This document shows, one piece after another, positions 18,407 to 26,926 of a stretch of 64,000 bases of DNA. Location of the stretch: positions 310,001-374,000 of the forward strand of contig NZ_JAUQSY010000001.1 in assembly GCF_030580865.1 (NCBI RefSeq), given 5' to 3'. Each line of letters begins with the position of its first letter. The first letter of the stretch is position 1. A model generated the notes under the pieces. It worked only from the letters and a program-made list of their open reading frames with translations, made no database searches and had not been told where the DNA came from. This DNA is from Hymenobacter aranciens. Lineage in GTDB: Bacteria; Bacteroidota; Bacteroidia; Cytophagales; Hymenobacteraceae. The position numbers were made by a program, and so were the translations under genes.

Positions 18407-20011
18407 ATGGCAGGCGGAAAAGAAACCCCGCGGCAGAAGATGATTGGCATGATGTATCTCGTGCTAACCGCTCTGCTTGCGCTCCAGGTACAATCGGCAG
18501 TAATGCTGAAATTTAAGTTCATTGACGACGGTCTGCTGGAAATTAACGGCAAAACGGACGTGGCAGCTAACGGCACCATCAAGAGCATTGAGAAGGCCGT
18601 AATCGACAACAAAAACCAGGTAAAAGACCAGGCAATCCTGAAGGAAAGCGAGCAAATCCGGGCTAAAACCAAGGAAATGATTGCTTACCTGCGTGATGTT
18701 CGTGACAAGCTGGTGGTAGCAACCAAGAACCCTAAAGGTGCTACCGAATACAAAGACATCAACGCTGACGGCGAGGTGGCTAATACCATGATTGGCGGTA
18801 CTAAGAAGAACGGCCTTGGCTACCCGCTGAAAGCTAAACTGAATGAGTACTCAACATTCATTCAGAAATACGTGCCCAGTGTAGTTCCGCTGGCACTGGA
18901 CGGCAAAGAGGATAAGCGTATTCTGAACGCTAAGGACCAGCATACCAAAGAACAGAAGAGCAAAGACTTTGCCGAGCTGAACTTTGAAAGCACCCCGCTG
19001 GTAGCAGCCCTTGCCACGCTATCGGAGAAGGAAACCGAAGTGCTGAAATACGAAGCTGAGGCTCTCCAAATTCAGGCTGCCAAAGTAGGTGCTCAGACAG
19101 TGAAGTTCGACAAAATCTCGGCCTTTGCCTCGGCTGAATCGAATACTGTAGCCGCTGGTACTAAGTACAAAGCTGAATTGTTCCTAACGGCTTCGGCCTC
19201 GGGTCTCAACCCAAAAATGACCCTGAACGGCGGCCCCTTGTCGGTATCGCCCGATGGTAAAGGTAAAGTTGAGTTCACGGCTCGTCCCGGCGGCTTCGAT
19301 AAAGATGGCAATGCCAAGGCTTCGTGGACGGGTACTATCCGCTTCAACCAAGGTGGTCGCGACACTACTTTCACCGTGAAAGTGCCTTACACCATCACCA
19401 AGCCGGTAATGCAGATTCAGTCGGCTTCGGTGCAGGCATTGTACTTCAAGTGCGGCAACAAGCTGAACGTATCGGTGCCTGCATTGGGTGCTCAGTACAA
19501 GCCTAGCTTCTCGGCTTCGGGGGCTACGGTGATGGCTGGTGCCAAAGTGGGTGACGTAACGCTGATTCCGAACTCGAAAGAGGTAACGCTGAACGTAAGC
19601 AGCGCTGGCAATGCCATCGGTTCGCAGACGTTCCAGGTTCGTCCGATTCCCAAGCCCGACATTCAGTGCTGGGTAGGTGGCCGTCAGGTTAACGAGAAGC
19701 AGGGTACTCCTGGTACCGCTGTGCGCAACATGACGCTGAAAGCCGTTCCGGATGCTGGCTTCGCTACCTTCCTGCCGGATGATGCCCGCTACCGGGTATC
19801 GCGCTACGAAGTGACGCTGGTGCGTGGTCGTCGTCCGGCCTTGTCGCCCAAAACCGTTTCGGGCCCGAATGTTGACAACACCGACATCGTGAATAACTAC
19901 CGCGAAGGTGACCGTATCTACGTTGAAGTGAAAGAGGTGCAACGCCAGAACTTCCAAGGCAACGTGGAGAACGTGAACGTTTCGAAAAACTTCAACATTC
20001 CGCTGCTGTAA
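18407..20011 (+). CDS. gldM: type IX secretion motor protein GldM (PorM)
   Basis: This 534-residue protein begins MAGGKETPRQKMIGMMYLVL, with Arg9 and a single membrane helix (about 12-33) that enters the GldL ring. The long periplasmic part folds in other species into four domains that span the periplasm to the GldK-GldN ring. The C-terminal domain here includes IVNNYREGDRIYVEVKEV. Length is normal for the family. The gene lies 51 bases after gldL and 51 before gldN. Base composition is slightly lower in GC than in the cargo genes, as expected for a conserved core gene. Confidence 0.97.
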   Translation: MAGGKETPRQKMIGMMYLVLTALLALQVQSAVMLKFKFIDDGLLEINGKTDVAANGTIKSIEKAVIDNKNQVKDQAILKESEQIRAKTKEMIAYLRDVRDKLVVATKNPKGATEYKDINADGEVANTMIGGTKKNGLGYPLKAKLNEYSTFIQKYVPSVVPLALDGKEDKRILNAKDQHTKEQKSKDFAELNFESTPLVAALATLSEKETEVLKYEAEALQIQAAKVGAQTVKFDKISAFASAESNTVAAGTKYKAELFLTASASGLNPKMTLNGGPLSVSPDGKGKVEFTARPGGFDKDGNAKASWTGTIRFNQGGRDTTFTVKVPYTITKPVMQIQSASVQALYFKCGNKLNVSVPALGAQYKPSFSASGATVMAGAKVGDVTLIPNSKEVTLNVSSAGNAIGSQTFQVRPIPKPDIQCWVGGRQVNEKQGTPGTAVRNMTLKAVPDAGFATFLPDDARYRVSRYEVTLVRGRRPALSPKTVSGPNVDNTDIVNNYREGDRIYVEVKEVQRQNFQGNVENVNVSKNFNIPLL

Positions 20012-20062
20012 CTTCGAGTCTATCACTGTCGAATTACAACCCCCTTCTTTAGCTTATCAGTT

Positions 20063-21040
20063 ATGAAATCCTCTCACATTTTGGCTGCTCTGACGGCGGG
20101 ACTGACGCTTTCGCTGTCGGCCTCGGCCCAGGAACAAGCCACTACGGCGAGCAGCAATGGCTCGAACCGTCCTATCCCGACTTCCGACCAGATGTTCCGC
20201 AAGACCATCTGGCGTCAGATTGACCTGCGTGAAAAGCAGAACAAACCGATGTTCTCGGAAGGCAAGGAAATCAGCCGGGTAATCATCGAAGCTGTGAAGC
20301 GCGGTGAACTGCAGGCCTACAAAGGCGATTCGCTGACGTCAACCTACACGCCGCAGGAGGTTTCGGGCCGCATGTCGTATGCCGACAAAGGCAACGAACT
20401 GAGCGAGGAAGAAAAGGCAGCCGGCTTTTCGGCTGACGATATGGGAGGTGGTGATGACTGGGGGACCCCGGCTGGTGCTAAAAAGGCCGCCCCTAAGACG
20501 GAGCGTCGTCAGAAACTGGATGCCGCTGGCAAGCCAATGAAAGACAAAAAGGGCCGGGCCATCTACGAAACGGTAGCCGTGACCCCGCCGCCCGCCGCTG
20601 CCAAGCCGAAGCCTAACTACGAGTACCGCTACAAGGACTTGTATGAAATCGAGCTGAAGGAGGATATGATTTTCGACAAGAAACGGTCGAGAATGTATCA
20701 CGACATCAAAACCATCACGCTGCACGTGCCGTCGGCTGCTCCGGGCAACGTATCGGGGATTGAATCGCCGATTGCGACGTTCAAGTACAGCGACCTGGTG
20801 AAGGTGTTCCGCAACAATCCGCAAAACGCCATCTGGTTCAACGCGCAGAACGATGCGCAGCACAAGAACCTGGCCGATGCGTTTGAGCTGTGGCTGTTCA
20901 ACTCGTACATCACGAAAGTGTCGAACCCCGGCGACAGCATGCTGTCGGATGTGTACGGCACCGAGCGTGACGGCATTCTGGCCGCTCAGCAGACTGCTTC
21001 CGACCTCGTGGAGTATGAATACAACCTGTGGTCGTTCTAA
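20063..21040 (+). CDS. gldN: type IX secretion / gliding protein GldN (PorN), first copy
   Basis: The 325-residue product has a signal peptide (about 1-22, cut after SASA) and the GldN core: DQMFRKTIWRQIDLREKQNKPMFSEGKEISRVIIEAVKRG, then YEYRYKDLYEIELKEDMIFDKKRSRM. GldN partners with GldK in the periplasmic ring. A basic Ala/Pro/Lys linker (about 138-190) separates the halves. It is the last gene before a strong terminator. Confidence 0.96.
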   Translation: MKSSHILAALTAGLTLSLSASAQEQATTASSNGSNRPIPTSDQMFRKTIWRQIDLREKQNKPMFSEGKEISRVIIEAVKRGELQAYKGDSLTSTYTPQEVSGRMSYADKGNELSEEEKAAGFSADDMGGGDDWGTPAGAKKAAPKTERRQKLDAAGKPMKDKKGRAIYETVAVTPPPAAAKPKPNYEYRYKDLYEIELKEDMIFDKKRSRMYHDIKTITLHVPSAAPGNVSGIESPIATFKYSDLVKVFRNNPQNAIWFNAQNDAQHKNLADAFELWLFNSYITKVSNPGDSMLSDVYGTERDGILAAQQTASDLVEYEYNLWSF

Positions 21041-21069
21041 GGCTGTAGTAGCTTAGATTAAGATTAGAA

Positions 21070-21102
21070 AGGCCCCTGGCGTTATGCCAGGGGCCTTTTT
21101 TT
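21070..21102 (+). terminator. terminator after gldN
   Basis: AGGCCCCTGGC, a GTTAT loop, then GCCAGGGGCCTTTTTTT form a perfect stem with a strong T-tract. Confidence 0.92.
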
Positions 21103-21223
21103 GTTTAGCGCTTGGCAGGATAGATTTTTTTTCGCAGTTGATGTGCAGAAAGCAGTGGGGGGGCATCGGGATACTAACGGCGGGAGGCTGCCGTTACCAA
21201 CACATCACTTAATCCCCCACACC

Positions 21224-22168
21224 ATGCGCCCAATTCATTCTTTCGCTGCCCTTAGTGCAGGAGTTCTTTTCGCACTGGCGGCCACGGCGCAGCCGGGAGC
21301 CGAAACCGCTTACACGGTGAACAGCACTGGCTCCGTGAAAAACATTTCCAACTCGGACCAGCTTTTCCGTAAGAGCATCTGGCGGATGATGGACCTGCGG
21401 GAAAAGCAGAACCAGCCGATGTTTTCGCAGGGCCGGGAGATTAGCCGGGTGCTGATAGAGGCGGTGAAGCACGGGGAGCTGCAGGCATATCAGAACGACT
21501 CGCTGACGTCCACCTTTACTATTAAGCAGGTGGTGGCAAACATGTCGTTTGCGGAAGGTGGCGATGGGCGGAGCCAGGCGGAAATTGATGCCGACATCTC
21601 CAGCGACGACAGCGACAACTGGGAGCAGGCCAGCCGCCGGCAGCCGCGGCTGGATGGCCGGGGCCGGCCAATGCGCGACCGCAGCGGGCAGATACTGTAC
21701 GAAACGGTGGCAAATGCCCGGCCGGTGAAGCCCAAAGCCAGCAGCTACGAGTACCGCTACAAGGACCTGTACCAGCTGGAGCTGAAGGAAGCGTTGGTGT
21801 TCGATAAGAAGAAGTCGCGCATGGTGCACGACATTCAGACCCTAACGTTGTTTGTGCCGTCGGCGGCGCCGGGGAACGAGTCGGGGATTGAGAAGCCGAT
21901 TGCCACGTTTAAGTATGCCGATTTGGTGCGGGTGTTCCGGCAGCACCCGGAGGTGGCGGTGTGGTTTAATGCACAGAATGATGCGCAGCACAAGAACCTG
22001 GCCGATGCGTTTGAGCTGGGGCTGTTTCACTCCTACATCACCAAGATTTCGAACCCGCGCAATGAGCGGCTGGCCGATACCTATGGCAGCGAGCAGCAGG
22101 GCGTGCTGGCGGCGCAGCAGTCGGCCGCCGACCTGGTAGAGTACGAATACAACCTGTGGTCTTACTAA
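21224..22168 (+). CDS. second GldN-family protein (tandem paralogue, GldO-like)
   Basis: This 314-residue protein is a full-length paralogue of the preceding GldN: signal peptide MRPIHSFAALSAGVLFALAA, then DQLFRKSIWRMMDLREKQNQPMFSQGREISRVLIEAVKHG and a matching C-terminus ending VEYEYNLWSY against VEYEYNLWSF. It is separated from gldN by a strong terminator, so it is probably transcribed on its own; a possible TTTG (21100-21103) and TAGATTTT (21121-21128) precede it. In Flavobacterium johnsoniae the neighbouring gldN and gldO are a similar partly redundant pair, but whether the duplication here is the same event is not known. The frame opens at 21101, but the signal peptide starts at 21224. 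Confidence 0.9.
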   Translation: MRPIHSFAALSAGVLFALAATAQPGAETAYTVNSTGSVKNISNSDQLFRKSIWRMMDLREKQNQPMFSQGREISRVLIEAVKHGELQAYQNDSLTSTFTIKQVVANMSFAEGGDGRSQAEIDADISSDDSDNWEQASRRQPRLDGRGRPMRDRSGQILYETVANARPVKPKASSYEYRYKDLYQLELKEALVFDKKKSRMVHDIQTLTLFVPSAAPGNESGIEKPIATFKYADLVRVFRQHPEVAVWFNAQNDAQHKNLADAFELGLFHSYITKISNPRNERLADTYGSEQQGVLAAQQSAADLVEYEYNLWSY

Positions 22169-22217
22169 ACCGCAGATTCAGGCAGATTACTTAGGTGGCC
22201 AGAGAGAACTGGAAATG

Positions 22218-22249
22218 AAAAAGCCCTCGCGATTCGCGGGGGCTTTTTT
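22218..22249. terminator. bidirectional terminator between gldN paralogue and uvrC
   Basis: AAAAAGCCCTCGCG, a short loop, then CGCGGGGGCTTTTTT lie between the stops of two convergent genes. There are T-tracts on both strands. Confidence 0.88.
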
Positions 22250-22250
22250 G

Positions 22251-24059
22251 TTAGGCTTCGGCTTGGGTCTGCGAGTCGAAGTAGGCTTGCAGGACCTTGG
22301 TCTTGGCTTTGCCGATTTCGGCGATGAGCTCCTGCTCGCTGAGCTCGCGGATTTTTTTCACCGACTTGAATTTGTTGAGCAGCTTGTCGGCGGTGACGGG
22401 GCCGAGGCCTTTGACGTCGGTGAGCTCGGTTTTGAGCGTGGCGTCGTCGCGGGTTTTGCGGTGGAAGGTGATGCCGAAGCGGTGGACTTCGTCGCGCATG
22501 CGCTGGATGAGGCGTAGCGTTTCGCTCTTTTTATCGATGTAGAGGGGGAGGGGGTCGTTGGGGACGTAGATTTCTTCGAGGCGCTTGGCGATGCCGACGA
22601 TGGGAATCTGGCCCCAGAGGTTGAGGTCTTTCAGGGCCTTGACGGCCATGCTGAGCTGGCCCTTGCCGCCGTCTACGATTACCAGCTGCGGGAGGCTCTG
22701 GCCTTCATCGACGAGGCGGCGGTAGCGGCGCGTGATGACTTCGTACATCGTGTCGAAGTCGTTGGCCCCGACCACGGTTTTGACGTGGTAGTGGCGGTAG
22801 TCTTTCTTGCTGGGGCGGGCGTTGCGGAAGCACACCATGGCCGATACCGGGAAGTCGCCCTGGAAGTTGGAGTTATCGAAGCACTCGATGTGCTTGGGCA
22901 GCTCCTTCAGGCGGAGGTCTTTTTTCATGGTTTCCATGATGCGGACCTCGTTCACGTCCTTGCTGCGCTCGTTCATGCTTTCCTTTTCCTTGCGGGCGTA
23001 GAGCACGTTTTTGAGGGCTAATTCGAGCAGCTTGCGCTTGTCGCCGATTTGGGGGACGGCCAGGGTGATGCCGGGCAGCGGCAGCTCCAGCGCCACGTTG
23101 GTGAGGATTTCGCGCGACTCGCTTTCGAACTCCTGGCGCATCTGCATCACCAGTGGGGCGAGGATTTCGGCGTCGTCTTCGTCCAGCTTCTTAGTTAATT
23201 CTACCGATTGGGTGAGGATGATGGAGCCGTTCATGACCTTCAGATAGGTCACGAAGGCGCTTTTTTCGTTCGAAGCGATGGCGAAGACATCGATGTTGGT
23301 CAGGCTGGCGTTGACGATGGTGCTCTTGGCCTGGAAGGCTTCGAGCTTGTCGAGCTTCGTCTTGAACTGGTGGGCCAGCTCGTACTGCATGCCTTGGGCG
23401 GCGGCCGTCATCTTCTCCCGGAAGTACTGCTTGGGGATGCGCAAATCGCCGCCGAGGATGTTGCGGATTTGCTGGATGTACTGATTGTAAGTGGCCTCGT
23501 CTTCGCGGGCTATGCAGGGGGCGTTGCAGTTGCCGATTTGCAACTCCAGGCAGGGCCGGAACTTGCCGGCTTCGATGTTTTCCTCGGTCAGTTTGTAGTT
23601 GCAGGTGCGCAGGGGGTAGAGGGCGCGGATAAGCTCAAGCAGGATGTTGAGCGAGGTGCCGTTGGCGTAGGGGCCGTAGTAGCGCGAGCCGTCGTTTATC
23701 TTGTTGCGGGTGGGGATGAGGCGCGGAAAACGCTCGTTGGTGATGCAGAGGAAGGGGTAGGTTTTGCCGTCCTTGAGCAGGATGTTGTACTTGGGCTGGT
23801 GCTGCTTGATGAGGTTATTCTCGAGCAGAAAGGCGTCGGACTCGCTATCCACAATCGTAAACTCCAGGCGCTTGATGTTCTTGACCAGCTGCTGGGTTTT
23901 CTTGTTGTGGTCCTGCTTGGTGAAGTAGCTCGATACGCGCTTGCGCAGGTCGATGGCCTTGCCCACGTAGATGATGCCCTCGTCGTCGAAATACTTGTAG
24001 ATGCCGGGCTTGTGGGGCAGGGCGCTGATTTGAGCCTGGAGTTCGGGTTTGGCGGCCAT
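22251..24059 (-). CDS. uvrC: excinuclease ABC subunit UvrC
   Basis: UvrC makes both incisions around a bulky DNA lesion in nucleotide excision repair. The 602-residue protein has the N-terminal GIY-YIG nuclease (PGIYKYFDDEGIIYVGKA.. about 16-50), a cysteine-containing segment (about 150-190), a UVR-like helical region, the RNase H-like second nuclease (ECFDNSNFQGDFPVSAMVCF and LVIVDGGKGQLSMA), and a C-terminal helix-hairpin-helix (DVKGLGPVTADKLLNKFKS). Length is normal. It converges with the gldN paralogue and lies 353 bases downstream of the PBP gene, with a palindromic repeat array between. Confidence 0.97.
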   Translation of the reverse strand: MAAKPELQAQISALPHKPGIYKYFDDEGIIYVGKAIDLRKRVSSYFTKQDHNKKTQQLVKNIKRLEFTIVDSESDAFLLENNLIKQHQPKYNILLKDGKTYPFLCITNERFPRLIPTRNKINDGSRYYGPYANGTSLNILLELIRALYPLRTCNYKLTEENIEAGKFRPCLELQIGNCNAPCIAREDEATYNQYIQQIRNILGGDLRIPKQYFREKMTAAAQGMQYELAHQFKTKLDKLEAFQAKSTIVNASLTNIDVFAIASNEKSAFVTYLKVMNGSIILTQSVELTKKLDEDDAEILAPLVMQMRQEFESESREILTNVALELPLPGITLAVPQIGDKRKLLELALKNVLYARKEKESMNERSKDVNEVRIMETMKKDLRLKELPKHIECFDNSNFQGDFPVSAMVCFRNARPSKKDYRHYHVKTVVGANDFDTMYEVITRRYRRLVDEGQSLPQLVIVDGGKGQLSMAVKALKDLNLWGQIPIVGIAKRLEEIYVPNDPLPLYIDKKSETLRLIQRMRDEVHRFGITFHRKTRDDATLKTELTDVKGLGPVTADKLLNKFKSVKKIRELSEQELIAEIGKAKTKVLQAYFDSQTQAEA

Positions 24060-24139
24060 AGCGGGCGAGGGAATATCGGGGAGTACGCGGCCCGGCGGCG
24101 GGTTGTTGGGCCGGGGCGTGGGGCGTTTTTCTTAACACC

Positions 24140-24168
24140 AAAAGACCCGCAAAAGTGGCGGGTCTTTT
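24140..24168. terminator. bidirectional terminator upstream of uvrC
   Basis: AAAAGACCCGC (24140-24150) and GCGGGTCTTTT (24158-24168) are perfect reverse complements with a 7-base loop. On the minus strand it lies after the penicillin-binding protein gene and the repeat array, so it would end that transcript. Confidence 0.85.
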
Positions 24169-24187
24169 CGAATAATCAGGTGCGGGA

Positions 24188-24397
24188 CGGCGGGAGCGGC
24201 GGCCGTTTCGCAGGGTCTTAACGCCGCTTCGCAACGGCCTGACGCCATTTCGCAGCCTCTTAACGCCATTTCGCAGGGTCTTCCCGCCGGCGTTAAGAGG
24301 CTGCGAAATGGCGTTAAGCCCCTGCGAAACGGCGGGAAGAAGCTACGAAGCGGCGGCAAGACCCAGCGAAACGGCGTCAGGCCGTTGCGAAGCGGCG
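24188..24397. repeat. palindromic array: five 21-bp units facing five inverted units
   Basis: Units of 21 bases at 24188-24292 end in GCC..TT or similar and start CGCAGG/CGCAAC/CGCAGC. From 24293 to 24397 there are five units in opposite orientation, such as TTAAGAGGCTGCGAAATGGCG. The centre is at 24292/24293, and the whole array is 210 bases. Several units match across the centre over 20 bases or more. Both strands are open as Cys-Glu-Thr or Cys-Glu-Met/Ala heptads (RPCETAA, RGCEMAS, GRCEAAL). The array ends 15 bases from the PBP stop codon. Confidence 0.88.
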
Positions 24398-24412
24398 GGC
24401 ACCCCCGGCGGC

Positions 24413-26749
24413 CTAGATGTCCTTGTCGTCCAGGTCGCCCAGCTCCACCGGGGCCATCTTCTGGTCGTAGGGGATGGTGTCGCGCTGGCCGCCGTAGTAC
24501 TTCGAGCAGTCGGTTTCGATGGTGAGCGGGGCGGTGGGCTTGGGGAAGGGCGCCGTGCTGATGCCGATGCTCTTGTCCTTGTACACTTTCTGCATGAAGA
24601 TGCCGTAGAGCGGCAGCGCCAGGCGGGCCCCCTGGCCGTAGGCGCCGGTGCGGAAGTGAATGCTGCGGTCTTCGCCGCCAATCCACATGCCGCACACCAG
24701 GTCGGGGGTGATGCCCATAAACCAGGCGTCGGAGTAGTTGGAAGTGGTGCCGGTTTTGGCCCCGATTTCGTAGGGGAATTTGAAGCCGGTGTGCAGGATG
24801 GTGCTGGTGCCGCCGCGCTCGGTGGTGCTGGCTTGCAGCATGTAAGTCATCAGGTAAGCAGTTTCCTCGCTCAGCACTTCCTTGGTTTGGGGCACGAATT
24901 CGCGGAGGACGTTGCTGTTCTTGTCCTCGATGCGGGTGACCATGATGGGGGAGGTCCAGACGCCCTTGTTGACGAAGGTGGCGTAGGCCGAGCACATCTC
25001 GTAAATGCTGCAATCCGACGCCCCGAAGCCCATGGAGGGCACCGGGTCAATGGGCGAGGTGATGCCGAGACGCTTGGCGTAGCCGGCGATGGTTTCGGGC
25101 GTGAGCTTCATCACCAGCCAGGCCGTGATGGAGTTCATGGAGCGGGCCAGGGCCTGCCGCAGCGTGAAGGTGCGGCCCGAGAAGCCGCCCTCGAAGTTCT
25201 GGGGCGTGTAGGGCGCCCGGCCGGCCACCGGCGGGAAGGTGGTAGCCACGTCGGGCCGCGGGAAGCAGGGCGAATAGCCCTGGTCGATGGCCGCCGTGTA
25301 CACGATGGGCTTGAACGTGGAGCCCGGCTGGCGCTTGCCCTGCCGCACGTGGTCGAACTTAAAGAACTTGTAATTCGGCCCGCCCACCCAGGCTTTGATT
25401 TGACCGTTGAGCGGGTTCAGGGCCATAAAGCCGGCGCGCAGGTAGCGCTTGTAGTACTCCAGCGAGTCCATCGGCGACATCAGCATCTCCTTCTCGCCCT
25501 GCCAGGTAAATACCGGCATACGGTACTTCTTGCGCAGGTAGTAATTCACCGAGTCCATGTTGCCGTCGTACTGATTCACGAGCGACTTGTAGCGCTGGGT
25601 GCGCTTCATGGCCGTGTTCAGGAAGCCGGGGATGACCTTGCCCTTCTCGTCGCGCCAGGGCAGCTGGCCCTTCCAGTGGGCCGAAAACCACTTCTGCTGG
25701 AGCGCGAGGTGCTCGGCCACGGCCTGCTCGGCGTACTTCTGCATGCGCGAGTCGATGGTGGTGTAGATTTTCAGGCCGTCGGAGTAGAGGTCGTGGTCGG
25801 TTTCCTTGGCCCAGCCGAGCAGGGTTTTGGCCAGCTCGGTGCGGAAGTAGGGGGCCAGGCCCTTGGTCTGGTTCTCCACGTTGTAGTGCAGGGTAATAGG
25901 CTTGGCCGTGTCGGCGGCCAGCTCGGCGGCCGTCACGTAGCCGTACTTGTTCATCTGGCGCAGCACCCAGTTGCGGCGGCGGCGCGAGCGCTGCGGGTGC
26001 GCCACGGGGCTGAAGCGGGAGGGCGCGTTCACGATGCCCACCAGCAGGGCGGCCTCGGGCGTCGTCAGGTCCTTGGGCTTCTTGTTGAAGAAGGTGTGGG
26101 CCGCCGTGTTCACGCCGAAAGCATTGGAGCCGTAATCGACGGTGTTAAAGTACATGCGGATAATCTCGCGCTTCGTGTAGTTGCGCTCCAGCCGGATGGC
26201 CAGAATCCACTCCTTGGTTTTGGTGATGAGCAGGCCGAGCTTGTTCTCGCCGTTGAGGGCGCCGTCGTTGAGGTTGCTGCTTTCGCCCGGCCGGGTTTTG
26301 AACAAGACTTTGGCCACCTGCTGCGTGAGCGTCGAGCCGCCGCCGCTGCGCCCCAGCCCCGCCACGGCCCGCATAATGGACTTGAAATCGACGCCCGAGT
26401 GCTCTTCGAAGCGCACATCCTCGGTGGCAATGAGGGCGTCAATAAGGTTTTGGGGCAGGTCTTTGAAGTCGGCCGGAGTCCGGTTTTCGCGAAAGTATTT
26501 GCCCAGCAGCACGCCATCGGCCGAGTACACTTCCGAAGCCAGCTCGCTGCGCGGGTTCTCCAGCGTTTTCAGGTTCGGCATCTTGCCGAAAAGATTCATG
26601 AAGTTGACGCTCACCGCCAGCACGTACAGCAGCAGCGTCACCGTGCCCAGGCCAAACAGCACCCACATGGTGCGCACAAAGGCCGTGAACCGCCCCGGCC
26701 GCTGGGGCTTATACACGATTTTGGGACGCGGAGGAACGGGAGCAGACAT
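24413..26749 (-). CDS. class A penicillin-binding protein (PBP1A-type transglycosylase/transpeptidase)
   Basis: This 778-residue bifunctional enzyme polymerises and cross-links peptidoglycan. After a cytoplasmic tail rich in Pro and basic residues there is a signal anchor (about 28-50). The glycosyltransferase GT51 domain (about 75-255) has IATEDVRFEEHSGVD with the catalytic Glu, GGGSTLTQQVAKVL and RKIREI-type motifs. The transpeptidase domain (about 400-735) has the serine motif GSTFKPIVYT, the SxN motif RSMNSITAWL and the KTGTTSNYSDAWF motif. The 15-20 residues at the C-terminus are acidic. It is followed by the palindromic array and a terminator. Confidence 0.96.
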   Translation of the reverse strand: MSAPVPPRPKIVYKPQRPGRFTAFVRTMWVLFGLGTVTLLLYVLAVSVNFMNLFGKMPNLKTLENPRSELASEVYSADGVLLGKYFRENRTPADFKDLPQNLIDALIATEDVRFEEHSGVDFKSIMRAVAGLGRSGGGSTLTQQVAKVLFKTRPGESSNLNDGALNGENKLGLLITKTKEWILAIRLERNYTKREIIRMYFNTVDYGSNAFGVNTAAHTFFNKKPKDLTTPEAALLVGIVNAPSRFSPVAHPQRSRRRRNWVLRQMNKYGYVTAAELAADTAKPITLHYNVENQTKGLAPYFRTELAKTLLGWAKETDHDLYSDGLKIYTTIDSRMQKYAEQAVAEHLALQQKWFSAHWKGQLPWRDEKGKVIPGFLNTAMKRTQRYKSLVNQYDGNMDSVNYYLRKKYRMPVFTWQGEKEMLMSPMDSLEYYKRYLRAGFMALNPLNGQIKAWVGGPNYKFFKFDHVRQGKRQPGSTFKPIVYTAAIDQGYSPCFPRPDVATTFPPVAGRAPYTPQNFEGGFSGRTFTLRQALARSMNSITAWLVMKLTPETIAGYAKRLGITSPIDPVPSMGFGASDCSIYEMCSAYATFVNKGVWTSPIMVTRIEDKNSNVLREFVPQTKEVLSEETAYLMTYMLQASTTERGGTSTILHTGFKFPYEIGAKTGTTSNYSDAWFMGITPDLVCGMWIGGEDRSIHFRTGAYGQGARLALPLYGIFMQKVYKDKSIGISTAPFPKPTAPLTIETDCSKYYGGQRDTIPYDQKMAPVELGDLDDKDI

Positions 26750-26774
26750 AAACAGCGAATTCAGAAATAATTGA

Positions 26775-26782
26775 CAAAGTTA
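26775..26782 (-). promoter_or_regulatory. -7 promoter element of the PBP gene (minus strand)
   Basis: On the minus strand TAACTTTG occupies 26782 to 26775, matching TAnnTTTG, 26 bases before the start codon. A clear -33 element is not seen. Confidence 0.5.
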
Positions 26783-26799
26783 GGACTGAGGGCAGCAAA

Positions 26800-26921
26800 C
26801 AGAACGTCATCCTGAGCGCAGCGAAAGGACCTCGCCCGCTTCTCTGTGGTAGTAACTTTTGATTACTGCCGCACGAGGCACGGGCGAGGTCCTTTCGGCT
26901 GCGCCTCAGGATGACGTTCTG
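26800..26921. repeat. 40-bp inverted repeat of the GTCATCCTGAGC type
   Basis: Arms 26800-26838 and 26881-26921 pair over about 39 bases with two single-base indels around a 42-base spacer. They carry the motif GTCATCCTGAG, CGCAGC and GAAAGGACCT. Such repeats occur in the intergenic DNA of many Bacteroidota and other bacteria. It lies between the PBP promoter and the stop codon of the TPR lipoprotein gene. Confidence 0.88.
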
Positions 26922-26926
26922 GGTTT

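Noticed and set aside
24188..24397. CRISPR array
   Set aside because: The units are 21 bp and contiguous with no spacers of constant length, and no cas genes are present.
24308..26770. Very long plus-strand open frame opposite the PBP gene
   Set aside because: The true gene is the minus-strand class A PBP with clear motifs. The plus-strand frame is a GC-rich shadow with no recognisable domain.
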